The notes: generated from the sequence alone by a model not told the origin. A stretch of DNA of 47,271 bases from Microbacterium sp. (GCA_019510305.1 JAEKKN010000044.1:1-47271); one strand, 5' to 3'; shown: positions 35,425-44,389, numbered from the stretch's first letter. Translations and numbers: made by a program.

Positions 35425-35435
35425 TTGTCTGACAA
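35425..35435. promoter_or_regulatory. FCD/LldR-type operator
   Basis: TTGTCTGACAA is a palindrome with an odd centre and fits the TNGTNNNACNA consensus known for lactate regulators of this family in Corynebacterium. It lies 24 nt upstream of the dehydrogenase start, between the two divergent genes. The adjacent regulator probably binds it. Confidence 0.7.
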
Positions 35436-35460
35436 GTGTACCGGTGACGGAGTGGCTCAC

Positions 35461-35466
35461 TAGGCT
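35461..35466 (+). promoter_or_regulatory. -10 box of leaderless FCD regulator
   Basis: TAGGCT ends 6 nt before ATG 35473, with no ribosome binding site in the gap. Confidence 0.5.
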
Positions 35467-35472
35467 GGACGG

Positions 35473-36129
35473 ATGACGACGGATGCAGCCCTGGGAGTGG
35501 TGGGTGTCGTGGATGCGGTCACCGTTCAGTTGCGCACGAGGATCCTGAGCGGGGACATCCGTTCAGGGGCTCCGCTGACAGAGGCTGCCGTTTCGCAGTC
35601 CTTCGGGGTCGCGCGCCCGAGCGCGAAGGCCGCGATCGAGCAGCTCGTCGCAAGCGGTCTGCTCGTGCGCACGGCGCATCGCAGTGCTCGCGTGGTGGGT
35701 ATCGACGCCGACACGGTGCGCGACGTCTACCGCACCAGGGCGCGACTCGAGAGCGCGGCGCTGCGCGAGCTCGCGCAGTCGCGCGTGGTGCCGGAAGCAG
35801 CGCGCGTCGCCAACGCCGAGCTGCTCGCCATGCCCCCTGGCCCGGACCCCGCGACGGTCGATCCCGACCTGCGTTTCCACAGCGCCCTCATCGATGCTCT
35901 GGGCAGCGACCGGACCGGACGCATGTACCGCAGCGTCCTCGATGAGGTGCGGCTGTGCATGGCGCAGGTGCAGGGGCGAAGGCTGCTCGACGCCGAAGAC
36001 ATCGCCGCCCAGCATGCGGCGATCCTCGAGGCGGTCGCGGTCGGCGACGCCGACCTTGCGGCCGATCTGCTGAGCGTGCACCTCTCCTCGGCAGAGGAAA
36101 GGCTGGTCGACGCGCTCAGCCGGGACTGA
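35473..36129 (+). CDS. FCD-domain GntR-family regulator
   Basis: This 218-aa protein has an N-terminal winged helix (RILSGDIRSGAPLTEAAVSQ, then FGVARPSAKAAIEQLVASGLL) and an FCD effector domain. The metal/effector ligand region shows DLRFHSALIDALGS and DIAAQHAAILEAV. It probably represses the divergent dehydrogenase and responds to a hydroxy acid such as lactate. The regulator's stop abuts the stop of the next convergent gene with no spacing. The leaderless promoter fixes the start. Confidence 0.9.
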   Translation: MTTDAALGVVGVVDAVTVQLRTRILSGDIRSGAPLTEAAVSQSFGVARPSAKAAIEQLVASGLLVRTAHRSARVVGIDADTVRDVYRTRARLESAALRELAQSRVVPEAARVANAELLAMPPGPDPATVDPDLRFHSALIDALGSDRTGRMYRSVLDEVRLCMAQVQGRRLLDAEDIAAQHAAILEAVAVGDADLAADLLSVHLSSAEERLVDALSRD

Positions 36130-37074
36130 TCACTCGGCGGGCGTCTCCGCGGGCTCGGGCGACTCGGTGGCATCCGGGATCTGGATCGGTGCGTCCGTGG
36201 AGTCGGCCCACACCGGCGCGGGGAGCGTCGTCTCCGTCGCGCCGTCGCGGATCGCGCGCAGAGCCTCGACGATCTCGGCGGAGTTCTCGGGGACGGCGAG
36301 GTCGCACTTCTTCAACTCGGATGCGAACTCGAGCGTCAGGCGGGTCTTGCCCGACTCGATCGCCTCTGCCGTGGTGCCCGTACGGATCTCGCTGCCGGTC
36401 TGCACGTCCGAGACGGAGTCGCACACGTGGTAGACCTGGCCGCCGTCGACCCAGACGACTTCGTCCTTGCCGAGCAGCTGGATGACGGTGGACTGGTCGG
36501 CGGTGTACTGCTCGATGGACGGCGGGTTGAAGTCGACGCCGAGGACGACGGCGAGAGCCGCCAGCACGATGCCGACGATGCCGGCCGTGGTCTTCTGGCC
36601 CTTGTCCATGTCCTTGTTCAGGAAGATGAGGATGATCAGCGGCAGGAACGCGACAACCGCGATGATCGCGCCCAGCTGGTTCTGGACGAAGAAGCGGAAC
36701 TTGTCGGCCTTGCGGGCGGGGTCCAGGCGGTTCGCCTTCTTCCACAGCATCGACCCGATGATCGACAGCGCGGCGATCACGACGAGCAGCACGAGAAGCG
36801 TGATGAAGGCCCATTGCGGGAAGTGCGCGGTGACGCCTGGCTCTGACAGCAGGCCCGTGTCGGGGTCGCGGACGAGCTTGCCGTCTTCGCCGACGTATTC
36901 GCGCTGGCGCAGCAGCCAGAAGATTCCGACCGCCTCGGCGGCGATGGCGACAGCCCACAGCACAGCGGCGATCCAGCGGAACGTCGTCGCCTTCGACTTG
37001 GCCTCGGCCGTGGGCTTCCAGTTCGCCGCAGGCTCGGCGATCTCGTTGCTCTTGTTCTCTGCCACGTCCGGCAT
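36130..37074 (-). CDS. Hypothetical four-segment membrane protein
   Basis: This 314-aa protein has predicted membrane segments near residues 32-55 (FRWIAAVLWAVAIAAEAVGIF), 88-110 (AFITLLVLLVVIAALSIIG), 133-152 and 162-182. A C-terminal extracytoplasmic domain of about 110 residues contains YHVCDSVSDVQ and SELKKCDLAV, two cysteines that may pair. The tail is Pro/Glu/Ala-rich (ATESPEPAETPAE). No family is recognised and no enzymatic motif is seen. Its start ATG lies at 37074 with GGAAGGG upstream as ribosome binding site. Confidence 0.75.
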   Translation of the reverse strand: MPDVAENKSNEIAEPAANWKPTAEAKSKATTFRWIAAVLWAVAIAAEAVGIFWLLRQREYVGEDGKLVRDPDTGLLSEPGVTAHFPQWAFITLLVLLVVIAALSIIGSMLWKKANRLDPARKADKFRFFVQNQLGAIIAVVAFLPLIILIFLNKDMDKGQKTTAGIVGIVLAALAVVLGVDFNPPSIEQYTADQSTVIQLLGKDEVVWVDGGQVYHVCDSVSDVQTGSEIRTGTTAEAIESGKTRLTLEFASELKKCDLAVPENSAEIVEALRAIRDGATETTLPAPVWADSTDAPIQIPDATESPEPAETPAE

Positions 37075-37135
37075 CCCTTCCCCCTGCGCGAGTGCGCAGC
37101 CTGATGATTCCCTGAGCCTAGTGGACGCGGTGTTC

Positions 37136-37141
37136 TACGCT
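37136..37141 (+). promoter_or_regulatory. -10 box of leaderless membrane-protein gene
   Basis: TACGCT ends 6 nt before ATG 37148. It implies a leaderless two-gene transcript for 37148-37959. Confidence 0.5.
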
Positions 37142-37147
37142 GGGGGC

Positions 37148-37621
37148 ATGAGCTCGGATTCCGACGACCCCCTCACCTGGGACGGCGATGACGATGCGTC
37201 GACGACGCCACCGTCATCGACCGCGTTGCCGCAAGGCTGGAAGGCTGTGGGCAAGGGCAGCGAGGAGGGCGAGCGAGAAGCCGAGGCTGCGGCGCAGGGC
37301 GAGGTCGTCGATGACGAACCGGCCGGCCTCAGCACGACGATGCTGCTCCTGCTCGGCGTCATCGGCGGCGTCTATCTGCTGTATTCGGTGGGCTGGGCGA
37401 TCGGCGGCCTTCGGCTGAAGCCGCTGGCGAACCTCATCGTCGACGACTCCATGTTCCTGCCCTGGTTCGTGCTCGCGATCGCCGCTCCGGCGATCTGGTT
37501 CCTGACGACGTGGGTGCTCACCCGGGGCCGAGCCGCCTGGACCAGGATCAGCGTGCTGCTGCTCGGAGTCGTGCTGCTCGTGCCGTGGCCCTTCGTGACC
37601 GTGGGGGTGATCGGATCATGA
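37148..37621 (+). CDS. Small hypothetical membrane protein with acidic N-terminus
   Basis: This 157-aa protein starts with an acidic, Ser/Thr-rich cytoplasmic segment (residues 1-58). Three predicted membrane segments follow, around TTMLLLLGVIGGVYLLYSVG, FLPWFVLAIAAPAIWFLTTW and ISVLLLGVVLLVPWPFVTVG. No family is assigned with certainty. It overlaps the next small membrane gene by 4 nt (ATGA). The pair may act together. Confidence 0.7.
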   Translation: MSSDSDDPLTWDGDDDASTTPPSSTALPQGWKAVGKGSEEGEREAEAAAQGEVVDDEPAGLSTTMLLLLGVIGGVYLLYSVGWAIGGLRLKPLANLIVDDSMFLPWFVLAIAAPAIWFLTTWVLTRGRAAWTRISVLLLGVVLLVPWPFVTVGVIGS

Positions 37622-37959
37622 GCGTGCCGACTTCCGCTTCTCGCGCTCCTCGCTGGGTCGTCTCGGCCGTCACCGGACTTGCGGGCCTCTTCTACGCCTA
37701 TGCGATCTGGAACGCCATCGCGCACCTCGTCTCCATGGCGCAGAGCGGACTGACTGCGGCCGGCTGGGTGACGCTCGGGTTCGGTGTGCTGTTCCCCGCG
37801 CTGGTATTCGTCTTCGCGCTCGTGATCGGACGCCGACGGAGGTTGGGGGAGTACTCGCTCGTGCTCCTCGCGGGGCTCGCGCTGGTGGCGGTGTTCTGGC
37901 TGGACCTCATCGGGTACAGCATCCTGAACATGAGCGACCTCGTCGTGCAGACCGCCTGA
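37618..37959 (+). CDS. Small hypothetical membrane protein
   Basis: This 113-aa protein has three predicted membrane segments: residues 12-40 (WVVSAVTGLAGLFYAYAIWN), 46-70 and 78-105. The short loop RRRRLGE is basic. No family or motif is recognised. It is coupled to the preceding gene by an ATGA overlap. The serA leader begins about 120 nt downstream. Confidence 0.65.
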   Translation: MSVPTSASRAPRWVVSAVTGLAGLFYAYAIWNAIAHLVSMAQSGLTAAGWVTLGFGVLFPALVFVFALVIGRRRRLGEYSLVLLAGLALVAVFWLDLIGYSILNMSDLVVQTA

Positions 37960-38081
37960 CCCGAGCCGACACACGGCGCAGGGCACCGGAGCGGCTCCGG
38001 TACAGTTGACGTGATCGCGCCCCCATGGTGTGCGGCGCATCGGCCCTCTCCCGCATGTCGCGCTGCCCCGAAGGATCCACT

Positions 38082-39686
38082 GTGCCGAAGCCTGTTGTGC
38101 TCATCGCCGAAGAACTCTCTCCCGCCACCATCGAGGCTCTGGGCCCCGACTTCGACGTCCGCAGCGTCGACGGCACCGATCGCGAGGCGCTGTTCGCCTC
38201 GCTCGCGGAGGCGAATGCGGTTCTGATCCGCTCGGCGACCCGCATCGACGAAGAGGCGCTCGGCCACGCGCCGAACCTGAAGGTCGTGGCGCGCGCAGGA
38301 GTCGGCCTGGACAACGTCGACATCAAGGCCGCGACGACGGCCGGGGTCATGGTCGTCAACGCCCCGACCTCGAACATCGTCTCGGCTGCCGAGCTCACGG
38401 TCGGGCACATCCTGAGCCTCGCCCGTCGCATCCCCGCCGCGCATGCGTCGCTGTCCGCCGGACAGTGGAAGCGCAGTTCTTACACGGGCGCAGAGCTCTT
38501 CGAGAAGACCGTCGGCATCATCGGCCTCGGCCGCATCGGCGCCCTGGTCGCGGCACGCCTCGCCGCCTTCGACATGCGCGTGGTCGCATACGATCCGTAC
38601 GTCACCTCTGCCCGCGCCCAGCAGCTCGGCGTCCAACTGCTGACGCTCGACGAGCTCGTCGCCGAGAGCGACTTCATCACGATCCACATGCCGAAGACGC
38701 CTGAGACCACGGGCATGCTCAGCACTGAGCAGTTCGCGGCGATGAAGAAGTCGGCCTATGTCGTCAACGTGGCTCGCGGCGGCCTGATCGATGAGGAAGC
38801 GCTGATCGAGGCGCTCAACGCCGGTGAGATCGCCGGCGCCGGCCTCGACGTCTTCACCTCCGAGCCGCCGGTCGAGGGCAGCGCTGCGCGCGCGCTGACC
38901 GAGCTGCCGAACGTCGTGGTCACGCCGCACCTCGGAGCGAGCACCGAAGAGGCGCAGGAGAAGGCGGGTGTCTCGGTCGCCCGTTCCGTGCGCCTCGCCC
39001 TGGGCGGCGACCTGGTTCCCGACGCGGTGAACGTCGCCGGCGGCGTCATCGACCCGTATGTGCGCCCGGGCATCTCGCTCGTCGAGAAGCTCGGTCAGAT
39101 CTTCTCGGCGCTGGCGACCTCGCCGCTCACGAGCCTCGACGTCGAGGTGCACGGCGAGCTGAACGACTACGACGTGAGCGTCCTCAAGCTCGCGGCGCTC
39201 AAGGGCGTCTTCACGAACATCGTCAGCGAGACGGTGTCGTACGTGAACGCGCCTCTGCTCGCCGAGCAGCGCGGCATCGCCGTGCGTCTGCTCAAGGACG
39301 ACGTGAGCGAGGAGTACCGCAACGTCATCACGCTGAAGGGCGCGCTCTCCGACGGAAGCCAGCTCTCGGTGTCGGGCACGCTGACCGGTCCCAAGCAGAC
39401 GGAGAAGCTCGTAGGGATCAACGACCACGCTCTCGAGCTCCCGATCGAGAAGCACCACGTCGTGATGCTCTACACCGACCGACCGGGCATCGTGGCGGTC
39501 TACGGCCAGAAGTTCGGCGAGGCCGGCATCAACATCGCCGGAATGCAGATCGGCCGTCTCGCCGCAGGCGACCAGGCGCTGAGCGTCCTGACCCTCGACT
39601 CGCCCGTCTCGGACGAACTGCTCGACGACGTGCGCACCGCGATCGACGCCGACCTGTTCCGTCAGATCGAGCTCGCCGAGGTCTGA
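38082..39686 (+). CDS. serA: D-3-phosphoglycerate dehydrogenase
   Basis: SerA oxidises 3-phosphoglycerate in the first step of serine synthesis. Landmarks are ARAGVGLDNVDI, the NAD fold VGIIGLGRIGALVA (about 145), the catalytic Arg in VNVARGGLIDEEAL, the Glu and the His in PHLGASTEEAQEKAG. An intervening domain and a C-terminal ACT domain (VVMLYTDRPGIVAVYGQKFGE) follow, giving 534 aa, the long actinobacterial form. GTG 38082 is preferred, with GAAGGA upstream. A strong hairpin terminates the gene. Confidence 0.97.
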   Translation: MPKPVVLIAEELSPATIEALGPDFDVRSVDGTDREALFASLAEANAVLIRSATRIDEEALGHAPNLKVVARAGVGLDNVDIKAATTAGVMVVNAPTSNIVSAAELTVGHILSLARRIPAAHASLSAGQWKRSSYTGAELFEKTVGIIGLGRIGALVAARLAAFDMRVVAYDPYVTSARAQQLGVQLLTLDELVAESDFITIHMPKTPETTGMLSTEQFAAMKKSAYVVNVARGGLIDEEALIEALNAGEIAGAGLDVFTSEPPVEGSAARALTELPNVVVTPHLGASTEEAQEKAGVSVARSVRLALGGDLVPDAVNVAGGVIDPYVRPGISLVEKLGQIFSALATSPLTSLDVEVHGELNDYDVSVLKLAALKGVFTNIVSETVSYVNAPLLAEQRGIAVRLLKDDVSEEYRNVITLKGALSDGSQLSVSGTLTGPKQTEKLVGINDHALELPIEKHHVVMLYTDRPGIVAVYGQKFGEAGINIAGMQIGRLAAGDQALSVLTLDSPVSDELLDDVRTAIDADLFRQIELAEV

Positions 39687-39696
39687 TCGACTCCAC

Positions 39697-39735
39697 AGAG
39701 AAGCGGGAGGGGCGATGAGCCCCTCCCGCTTCTCT
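39697..39735 (+). terminator. Terminator of serA
   Basis: A perfect 17-bp stem, AGAGAAGCGGGAGGGGC (39697-39713) and its complement (39719-39735), encloses a GATGA loop 11 nt after the serA stop. There is no long T-run. The 39736-39827 stretch holds nothing else recognisable. Confidence 0.85.
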
Positions 39736-39827
39736 GGGTCCGGAGGAGGCGCGTTTCCCCATAACGGCCGCGCGACGCGGACGCCGTCGGCAGCAGGGAT
39801 GCGGGCGTGTGAACGTGAGAGGACCGC

Positions 39828-40373
39828 TCAGGGCGCCGTCGCCGTAAGCACCAGGGCGATGAGGTCAGTCAGCTCCTGGCGCCGGGGGACCAGGAGCTCC
39901 GGACCGTGCACGTCGAGCGAGTTGTTGAAGTACAGACCGTCGCTGAGCAGCATGACGAGATCCAGGCTCGCCGCGTCGCGGACATGAGGGCGGATCGCGT
40001 CCTCCCAGCGCCGCCGCGTATGCCTCAACGCGTCGGCGGCAGCCGCAGAACCTCCCTGCGCCAGGCGAGACGCGGCGATGAGGGCGCGGTCGAGGGCTTC
40101 GTCCTCCATGACCGATGTGCGGATGTAGTACGCGACGGGGCCTTCTTCGGCTGACGCCATCTTCGCGAGATCGGCATCGTTGAGTTCTTCGAGCCGGCCG
40201 AGGAGGCCCGCGATGAGCTCTTCCTTCGACCCGAAGTGATAGAGCAGTCCGCCCTTCGAGACGCCGGCCGCCTTGGCGGTCGCATCGAGGGTCGCGGTGC
40301 GTTCGCCGAGGGCGATGACGATGGCCTCGAAGGCATCGAGCACGCGTTCACGTGCGAGGGGCGGTCTGGGCAT
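39828..40373 (-). CDS. TetR family transcriptional regulator
   Basis: This 181-aa repressor has the TetR helix-turn-helix RTATLDATAKAAGVSKGGLL and YHFGSKEELIAGLL at residues 25-60. The C-terminal ligand-binding and dimerisation domain is variable. It is divergent from a DHA2 MFS efflux gene and should repress both from the palindrome in the 94-nt spacer. ATG 40373 gives MPRPPLARERVLDAFEAI with a normal length of N-terminal helix. The inducer is unknown. Confidence 0.92.
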   Translation of the reverse strand: MPRPPLARERVLDAFEAIVIALGERTATLDATAKAAGVSKGGLLYHFGSKEELIAGLLGRLEELNDADLAKMASAEEGPVAYYIRTSVMEDEALDRALIAASRLAQGGSAAAADALRHTRRRWEDAIRPHVRDAASLDLVMLLSDGLYFNNSLDVHGPELLVPRRQELTDLIALVLTATAP

Positions 40374-40406
40374 GCGGTCCTCGGAGTCGGTCAGCGGATG
40401 GGGACA

Positions 40407-40442
40407 TCTGTTACTATACCAGCTGGACGGTTTAGTAACAGA
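40407..40442. promoter_or_regulatory. TetR operator in the divergent spacer
   Basis: A perfect 10-bp inverted repeat, TCTGTTACTA (40407-40416) and TAGTAACAGA (40433-40442), has a 16-bp spacer with CAGCTGG inside. It lies between tetR and the MFS start. The arm TTACTAT contains -10-like sequence, so binding would block initiation both ways. Confidence 0.75.
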
Positions 40443-40467
40443 GCCCGTGAGATGTGAGAGGTGCTTC

Positions 40468-42018
40468 ATGACGCGCACAGCGTCGATTCCCACTGTGAGT
40501 GACGACGTCGAGACTGACGCGCCCCGCGTCGGGGCGAGAGGATGGGCCGCGCTCGTCGTGCTCATGCTGCCGGTTCTGCTGGTGTCGGTGGACAACACCG
40601 TGTTGAGCTTCGCGCTGCCGGAGATCTCGATGGCGCTGTCGCCCTCGGGCGCCGAGCAGCTCTGGATCATCGACGTGTACCCGCTCGTGCTCGCAGGACT
40701 TCTCGTGACGATGGGCACGATGGGCGACCGCTTCGGGCGTCGCCGGATGCTGCTGATCGGAGCCACCGGATTCGCCGCGGTGTCGGCGCTGGCCGCCTTC
40801 GCCCCGACCGCCGGTCTGCTGATCGCCGCACGCGCGCTGCTCGGTTTCTTCGGCGCCATGCTCATGCCCTCGACGCTCTCCCTGCTGCGCTCGATCTTCC
40901 GCAACCGCGACCAGCGACGCCTCGCGATCGCGGTGTGGGCCTCGGCGTTCTCGGCGGGCTCCGCCCTCGGACCCATCGTCGGAGGCTTCCTTCTCGAGCA
41001 CTTCGCGTGGGGGTCCGTCTTCCTCGTGGCGGTCCCCGTGCTGATCCCGCTGCTCATCGCGGCGCCGCTTCTGGTTCCGGAGAGTCGTGATCCTCACCCG
41101 GGTCGCATCGACCCGATCAGCATCCTGCTCTCGATGGGCGCGATGATCCCGGTCGTATACGCGATCAAGTCCTTTGCGACCGACGGTCCGTCGCTCGTCG
41201 CGGGCGCCTGGGCGGTGCTGGGCGTTCTGCTCGGTGCGCTGTTCGTGCGCCGCCAGTTGCGCGCCGACATCCCGATGCTCGACATGGCGCTGTTCCGTCG
41301 CGGCACGTTCTCGGGAGCGATTCTCGTGAACCTCCTGAGCGTGGTGGCCCTCGTGGGCTTCCTCTACTTCGTGTCGCAGCACCTGCAGCTCGTGCTCGGC
41401 CTCTCGCCGATGGTCGCCGGATTCGCTCTGGTGCCAGGCATGGCGGCGATGATCGTGGCGGGCCTCACGGTCGTGCCGATCTCGCGTCGCGTTCACCCGC
41501 GTGTGCTGATTCCTGCGGCGCTCGTCTTCTCGGTGGCGGGCTATCTGGTCGTCGCGTTCACGACCTCCGAGCACGGCGTCGCGCCGCTGATCGTCGCGTT
41601 CGTCGTGCTCGGCCTCGGGATCGGCGCCGCGGAGACGATCTCCAACGAGCTCATCCTTTCGAGCGCACCAGCGGAGAAGGCCGGCGCGGCGAGCGCCGTG
41701 TCCGAGACCGCGTACGAACTCGGAGCCGTGCTCGGGACGGCCGTGCTCGGTGGAATCATCACAGCCTTCTACCGGGGCGCGCTCGTCCTGCCGGAGGGGC
41801 TGCCCGCAGAGGCGGCGCGCGCCGCCGAAGAGACGCTCGCCGGCGCGTACACGGCAGCGGCGGAGCTGCCCGAGACACTCGGGACGGCGTTGTGGGATGC
41901 CGCCGCCACGGCGTTCGGGTCGGGGATCATGGTCACATCGCTGATCGGAGCGGGGCTCGTGGTCCTCGCAGGCGTGATCGCCGCCGTCACGCTGCGCTCG
42001 TCGCACCCCGCCGCCTGA
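40468..42018 (+). CDS. DHA2-type MFS multidrug efflux transporter
   Basis: This 516-aa protein has about 14 membrane segments, the QacA/EmrB-like DHA2 layout. Motif A is GDRFGRRRMLLIGATG after TM2. TM5 contains SAFSAGSALGPIVGGFLLE with motif C. TM1 carries LVSVDNTVLSFALPEI, the motif D1 aspartate. It would export cationic or hydrophobic compounds with protons. It is divergent from its likely TetR repressor. The ATG at 40468 lies 25 nt after the operator. Confidence 0.92.
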   Translation: MTRTASIPTVSDDVETDAPRVGARGWAALVVLMLPVLLVSVDNTVLSFALPEISMALSPSGAEQLWIIDVYPLVLAGLLVTMGTMGDRFGRRRMLLIGATGFAAVSALAAFAPTAGLLIAARALLGFFGAMLMPSTLSLLRSIFRNRDQRRLAIAVWASAFSAGSALGPIVGGFLLEHFAWGSVFLVAVPVLIPLLIAAPLLVPESRDPHPGRIDPISILLSMGAMIPVVYAIKSFATDGPSLVAGAWAVLGVLLGALFVRRQLRADIPMLDMALFRRGTFSGAILVNLLSVVALVGFLYFVSQHLQLVLGLSPMVAGFALVPGMAAMIVAGLTVVPISRRVHPRVLIPAALVFSVAGYLVVAFTTSEHGVAPLIVAFVVLGLGIGAAETISNELILSSAPAEKAGAASAVSETAYELGAVLGTAVLGGIITAFYRGALVLPEGLPAEAARAAEETLAGAYTAAAELPETLGTALWDAAATAFGSGIMVTSLIGAGLVVLAGVIAAVTLRSSHPAA

Positions 42019-42150
42019 TCCTCATTCCACCCGGGCGCTCGCTGTCACGCGGACAACGGGCGCCCCGGGGCGGCGCTACGCTGGATGGATCCTGAACCGA
42101 CGATCCCATCGGTGTGAGCGCGTCGGTTCCTCCCCAGTGCTAGGAGTGTC

Positions 42151-43122
42151 ATGTCGCGCGTCGTCAAGCTTGCCGTCATCCCCGGTGACGGCATCGGGCC
42201 CGAGGTCGTCGCAGAAGCCGAGAAGGTGCTCGATGCGGCGACGGCCGGCAGTGGCGTCTCGTTCGAGAAGACCCGCTTCTCGCTGGGCGCCGCGCGTTTC
42301 CTCGAGACCGGCGACACCCTGACCGACGAAGACCTCGCGGCGATCGGCGCGAATGACGCGATCCTGCTGGGCGCCGTCGGCGGCCAGCCCGGCGACCCTC
42401 GTCTGAAATATGCGAACATCGAGCGCGGGCTGCTGCTGAAACTGCGCTTCACACTCGATCACTACGTCAACCTGCGTCCGTCCAAGCTGTTCGCCGGAGC
42501 GGCCGGACCCCTGGCTAACCCTGGCGAGATCGACTTCGTCGTGGTGCGCGAGGGCACGGAGGGGCCGTACGTCGGCAACGGGGGAGCGATCCGCAAGGGC
42601 ACCCCGCACGAGGTCGCCAACGAGACCAGCGTCAACACCGCCTTCGGGGTCGAGCGCGTCGTCCGCTACGCGTTCGAGCTTGCCGAGCGCCGGCGCCGCA
42701 AGCTCACCCTCGTGCACAAGACGAACGTGCTCGTGCACGCGGGTGCCATCTGGCAGCGCATCGTGGATGAGGTCGCCGCCGAGCACCCCGATGTGGCCGT
42801 CGACTATCTCCACGTCGACGCCGCGACGATCTTCCTCGTGACAGACCCCTCGCGATTCGACGTGATCGTCACCGACAACCTGTTCGGAGATATCCTCACC
42901 GATCTGGCAGGCGCGGTCACCGGGGGGATCGGCCTCGCCGCATCGGGCAACATCAATCCCGAGGGCGCCTTCCCGTCGATGTTCGAGCCGGTGCACGGAT
43001 CCGCGCCCGACATCGCGGGGCAGCAGAAGGCCGACCCGACCGCGGCGATCCTCTCGGTCGCGCTGCTGCTCGACCATCTGGGGTTGACCGCGGAATCGGC
43101 ACGCGTGAGCGCGGCCGTGTAG
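42151..43122 (+). CDS. leuB: 3-isopropylmalate dehydrogenase with premature amber stop
   Basis: LeuB oxidises 3-isopropylmalate in leucine synthesis. Features present are [31 protein letters not shown], the substrate arginines in [14 protein letters not shown], the catalytic Lys in [12 protein letters not shown], and [15 protein letters not shown] with metal aspartates. GGAG precedes ATG 42151. The frame stops at TAG 43120-43122 after 323 residues. In the same frame 23 further codons (ADIAARTGARTTADIGSAIA then ARL) match the normal C-terminus and end at TGA 43192-43194. One GAG-to-TAG change explains it. The full-length form would be 347 aa. The loss removes the terminal helix region and may impair stability. 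Confidence 0.93.
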   Translation: MSRVVKLAVIPGDGIGPEVVAEAEKVLDAATAGSGVSFEKTRFSLGAARFLETGDTLTDEDLAAIGANDAILLGAVGGQPGDPRLKYANIERGLLLKLRFTLDHYVNLRPSKLFAGAAGPLANPGEIDFVVVREGTEGPYVGNGGAIRKGTPHEVANETSVNTAFGVERVVRYAFELAERRRRKLTLVHKTNVLVHAGAIWQRIVDEVAAEHPDVAVDYLHVDAATIFLVTDPSRFDVIVTDNLFGDILTDLAGAVTGGIGLAASGNINPEGAFPSMFEPVHGSAPDIAGQQKADPTAAILSVALLLDHLGLTAESARVSAAV

Positions 43123-43255
43123 GCGGACATCGCGGCCCGCACGGGGGCGCGTACGACGGCCGACATCGGTTCGGCCATCGCTGCACGTCTCTGAACGACA
43201 GGCGTAGGCTGAAAAGGCGCGAGGACGCGCCCACGCACGAGGAATGGAAGACGAG

Positions 43256-44353
43256 ATGACGACGATCGACGCTGAGGCGACTGTGGCTCCGCTGGAGTTC
43301 GCGGTGACGAAGAACCTGAACGCGGCAACCTCCGCCCGGGTCGCCGAAGTCCTGGAGAACCCGGGCTTCGGTGTCGTCTTCACCGACCACATGGTCGACA
43401 TCTGCTGGTCGGTAAAGGGCGGATGGCATCGGCCCCGTGTGCAGCCCTACGGTCCGATCCCGCTCGACCCGGCGGCGTCCGTGCTGCACTACGCGCAGGA
43501 GATCTTCGAAGGCATCAAAGCGTACCGGCATGCAGACGGCTCGGTGCACACCTTCCGTCCCGACCGCAATGCGGCGCGACTGCAGGCCAGCGCACGACGT
43601 CTCGCGCTCCCCGAGCTGCCGAGCGAGTACTTCATCGAGTCGCTGCGCCAGCTGGTCTCGGTCGACGAGCGGTGGGTGCCCTCCGGCGCGGATCAGAGCC
43701 TGTACCTGCGTCCGTTCATGTTCGCGAAGGAAGCGTTCCTCGGCGTGCGCGCCGCGCAGAAGGTCGCGTATTACGTGATCGCGAGCCCCGCCGGCGCCTA
43801 CTTCACCGGGGGCGTGAAGCCGGTTCGCATCTGGCTCTCCGAGGACTACGCCCGCGCAGGCCGCGGTGGCACGGGCAAGGCGAAGACCGGCGGCAATTAC
43901 GCATCCAGTCTGCTCCCGCAGGCCGAGGCGTATGAGAAGGGCTGCGATCAGGTCGTGTTCCTCAACGAGAACCACGACGTCGAGGAGCTCGGCGGCATGA
44001 ACGTCGTGTTCGTCTTCAAGGACGGCCGTATCGTGACGCCCGAGTCCGACAGCATCCTCGAAGGGATCACGCGCGACTCGCTGCTGCAGCTCGCGGAAGA
44101 CCGTGGCTACACCGTCGAGAAGCGTCCCATCTCGATCGACGAATGGCGCGAAGGCGTCTCGTCCGGCGACATCGTCGAGGTTTTCGCCTGCGGCACGGCC
44201 GCGGTCGTGACGCCGATCGGCGCGCTGGTCGGCACCGATTTCGAAGAGGAGCAGCCGCTCGGCGAACTCGCACTGTCGCTGCGCGAGGAGCTCACCGACA
44301 TCCAGTACGGTCGCCGCGAAGACAAGCACGGCTGGTTGCTCCGCCTCGTCTGA
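43256..44353 (+). CDS. ilvE: Branched-chain amino acid aminotransferase
   Basis: IlvE makes valine, leucine and isoleucine from their keto acids using glutamate and PLP (fold type IV). Segments are LHYAQEIFEGIKAYRHADGS, RNAARLQASARRL, the PLP lysine region GKAKTGGNYASSLLPQAEAY (about residue 200) and FACGTAAVVTPIG, which binds the phosphate. Length is 365 aa. ATG 43256 is preferred over ATG 43244 because GGAAG is at a proper distance (5 nt) from the former. A TAGGCT box at 43205-43210 gives a leader of about 45 nt. leuB and its lesion lie just upstream. Confidence 0.94.
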   Translation: MTTIDAEATVAPLEFAVTKNLNAATSARVAEVLENPGFGVVFTDHMVDICWSVKGGWHRPRVQPYGPIPLDPAASVLHYAQEIFEGIKAYRHADGSVHTFRPDRNAARLQASARRLALPELPSEYFIESLRQLVSVDERWVPSGADQSLYLRPFMFAKEAFLGVRAAQKVAYYVIASPAGAYFTGGVKPVRIWLSEDYARAGRGGTGKAKTGGNYASSLLPQAEAYEKGCDQVVFLNENHDVEELGGMNVVFVFKDGRIVTPESDSILEGITRDSLLQLAEDRGYTVEKRPISIDEWREGVSSGDIVEVFACGTAAVVTPIGALVGTDFEEEQPLGELALSLREELTDIQYGRREDKHGWLLRLV

Positions 44354-44389
44354 CCCCTTGTCGCCCGCACCGCGAGTGCGAGGGCTGGA

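Noticed and set aside
38025..38081. Upstream ATG extending SerA by 19 residues
   Set aside because: The extra residues are unlike SerA, and GTG 38082 has a good ribosome binding site and matches the family N-terminus.
43120..43122. Amber suppression or pyrrolysine insertion in leuB
   Set aside because: The family has Glu or a variable residue here, the tail is dispensable in position, and no suppressor tRNA or pyrrolysine system is visible in the window. A point mutation or error is simpler.
43244..43255. ATG 43244 as ilvE start
   Set aside because: The only purine-rich box touches this ATG, while GGAAG lies at a proper distance from ATG 43256.
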